DNA from: Scatophagus argus
Taxonomy: Eukaryota; Chordata; Actinopteri; Scatophagidae
Assembly: GCF_020382885.2 (NCBI RefSeq)
Contig: NC_058496.1
Location: 15,914,501-15,978,500, forward strand
Direction: 5' to 3'
DNA: 64,000 bases
Notes under the pieces: generated by a model
What the model saw: the letters and a program-made list of their open reading frames with translations, nothing else
The model's database searches: none
What the model was told of the DNA's origin: nothing
Translations under genes and position numbers: made by a program
Shown here: in pieces, positions 62,970 through 64,000 of the stretch
How positions within the stretch are numbered: position 1 is the first letter of the stretch
How the letters are laid out: the number at the start of each line of letters is the position of its first letter

Positions 62970-63411
62970 TAAACACTTTCTGGTCTAAAGCTCTCATTGG
63001 CTTCTTGTAAAATTCAGAAAAAACTACGAGATCCTGTGTTTAAGACAATGCATGACCTTGTTCTGTCAGATTCCTCTTTTCACTTCTTGATCACTTCAGT
63101 CCTCATATCTTGCCCTTTAAGCCATCCCTGCTCCAGGTACAAAACAAAAGGTCATCACACATCCACCTTTTTAAACCCAACCCTCTGGAGTCATCCTCCC
63201 CATTTAACCACAGTTGCACACATCTGTGAGTCTTTAAGCAGCTCCTGAAAGCTCACCTTTATGGATAACTGTGTTCATAGGTCTCTGTTAATGTCTTATG
63301 TGGGTTACGTATCTGTCTATGTTATCTATATCGTAATTTATGTTTTACTTTTTAAGATCCATTTATATTTTTCATGTGTAATATATTAATAAAGCTTATT
63401 TACTTACTTAC
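62970..63411 (+). mobile_element. 5'-truncated L2/CR1-like LINE end
   Basis: The plus strand keeps the degenerate C-terminal part of a LINE-2 type reverse transcriptase. Words in order are a LASCKIQKKLRDPVFKTMHDL-like region, YKTKGHHTSTFLNPTLW, and CESLSSS followed by a KLTF-like end, broken by stops and shifts. After a 3' UTR it ends with TTAATAAAGCTTATTTACTTACTTAC, the usual short tandem tail. Inactive. Confidence 0.75.
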
Positions 63412-64000
63412 TGAAAGGAAAGTGTTGAGTCAGTTCCTACAGAGCTTAGGCAGAAGACGGTCTGGCCACTTCAGATTGATTTTCCTCTGCCCCGAGACAG
63501 GCCGTACGCAAGCATTTATCTAATATAAATGGTGTTCGAATGACAAAGGGGCATCATTGGTCCAGGTATGAAAAGTCACAGGCCACATGTTTCACTGCTC
63601 TGATTGGTTGTAGGTCTTTCCTGTTGCTTTCAGTCTGCAGGTCCATACAAGCTTACAAAACGAGGTAGGGTAAAGAAATACAATCAAAGAAGACTAACTG
63701 TGGCACAAAGAAAGCAGACTGAGATGTATACAGAGTTGGAGCAGTGGGGGCAAAGTGGATACTGGAACAGTAAACATTGCCACAACTTTATCTTTGGGAG
63801 TTTAATTCAACCCCCCCTGTAAACAAAAGGAGGAAGTGGCCCTGTGTGACTGGCTTGCAGGGACTTCCTGTTTGTGATTATATGTCCAAAAACAGAACCA
63901 GGGTCTCTGGACCTCCCATGACTCTGTTTCAGCACTGAACAACTAGCCTGGTGCGTCTGGCTGTCCGCACATTGTGCTTACGTAGCCAGGGCGCCACAAT
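63412..64000. other. Right edge of the window, no feature seen
   Basis: Unique sequence with short open frames only. I cannot tell whether a gene starts beyond the window. Confidence 0.4.

Overview
The window looks like nuclear DNA of a ray-finned (teleost, probably percomorph) fish. Genes are split by GT-AG introns. One gene is a methionine-rich gamma-M crystallin, a fish lens family. The non-coding DNA is full of teleost-type repeats: Tc1-like transposons, 5'-truncated LINE tails, a tRNA-type SINE, a MITE and CA/CT microsatellites. All gene models were built by hand from reading frames, splice-site consensus and exon phase; no database was searched.

Layout. (1) 843-11465, minus strand: a 16-exon gene for a single-pass membrane receptor-like protein with five Ig domains, a long Ser/Thr/Pro-rich stalk and a cytoplasmic tail with two tyrosine motifs. 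A probable 5' UTR exon lies near 14.52-14.65 kb. I cannot name the gene. (2) 17473-18031, minus: a two-exon gene for a 110-residue protein with a signal/anchor segment, a leucine-zipper coiled coil and a GPI-signal-like C-terminus. This is the topology of tetherin (BST2), but I cannot claim homology. (3) 19152-23764, plus: pmpca, the alpha subunit of the mitochondrial processing peptidase (13 exons, 517 aa). (4) 25980-30890, minus: inpp5e, the ciliary inositol polyphosphate 5-phosphatase E (10 coding exons, 635 aa, C-terminal CAIS box). pmpca and inpp5e lie tail to tail, with polyadenylation signals about 70 bp apart; they are also neighbours in human. (5) 33133-34504, plus: a gamma-M crystallin gene (3 exons, 184 aa) with a compact promoter carrying a Maf-like site, a Sox-like site and a TATA box.

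From 34.55 kb to the end I find no host gene. This 29 kb holds a decayed Tc1-like transposon, several dispersed repeats, a perfect 27-bp hairpin, a 509-bp MITE with long terminal inverted repeats, a minisatellite, microsatellites and an L2/CR1-like LINE end. Some complex, non-repetitive, non-coding blocks could be conserved regulatory elements.

The genes do not form one pathway. pmpca and inpp5e are housekeeping and ciliary genes; the crystallin is lens-specific. The two unnamed minus-strand genes (Ig receptor and small zipper protein) both encode cell-surface proteins and are the least explained parts of the window.
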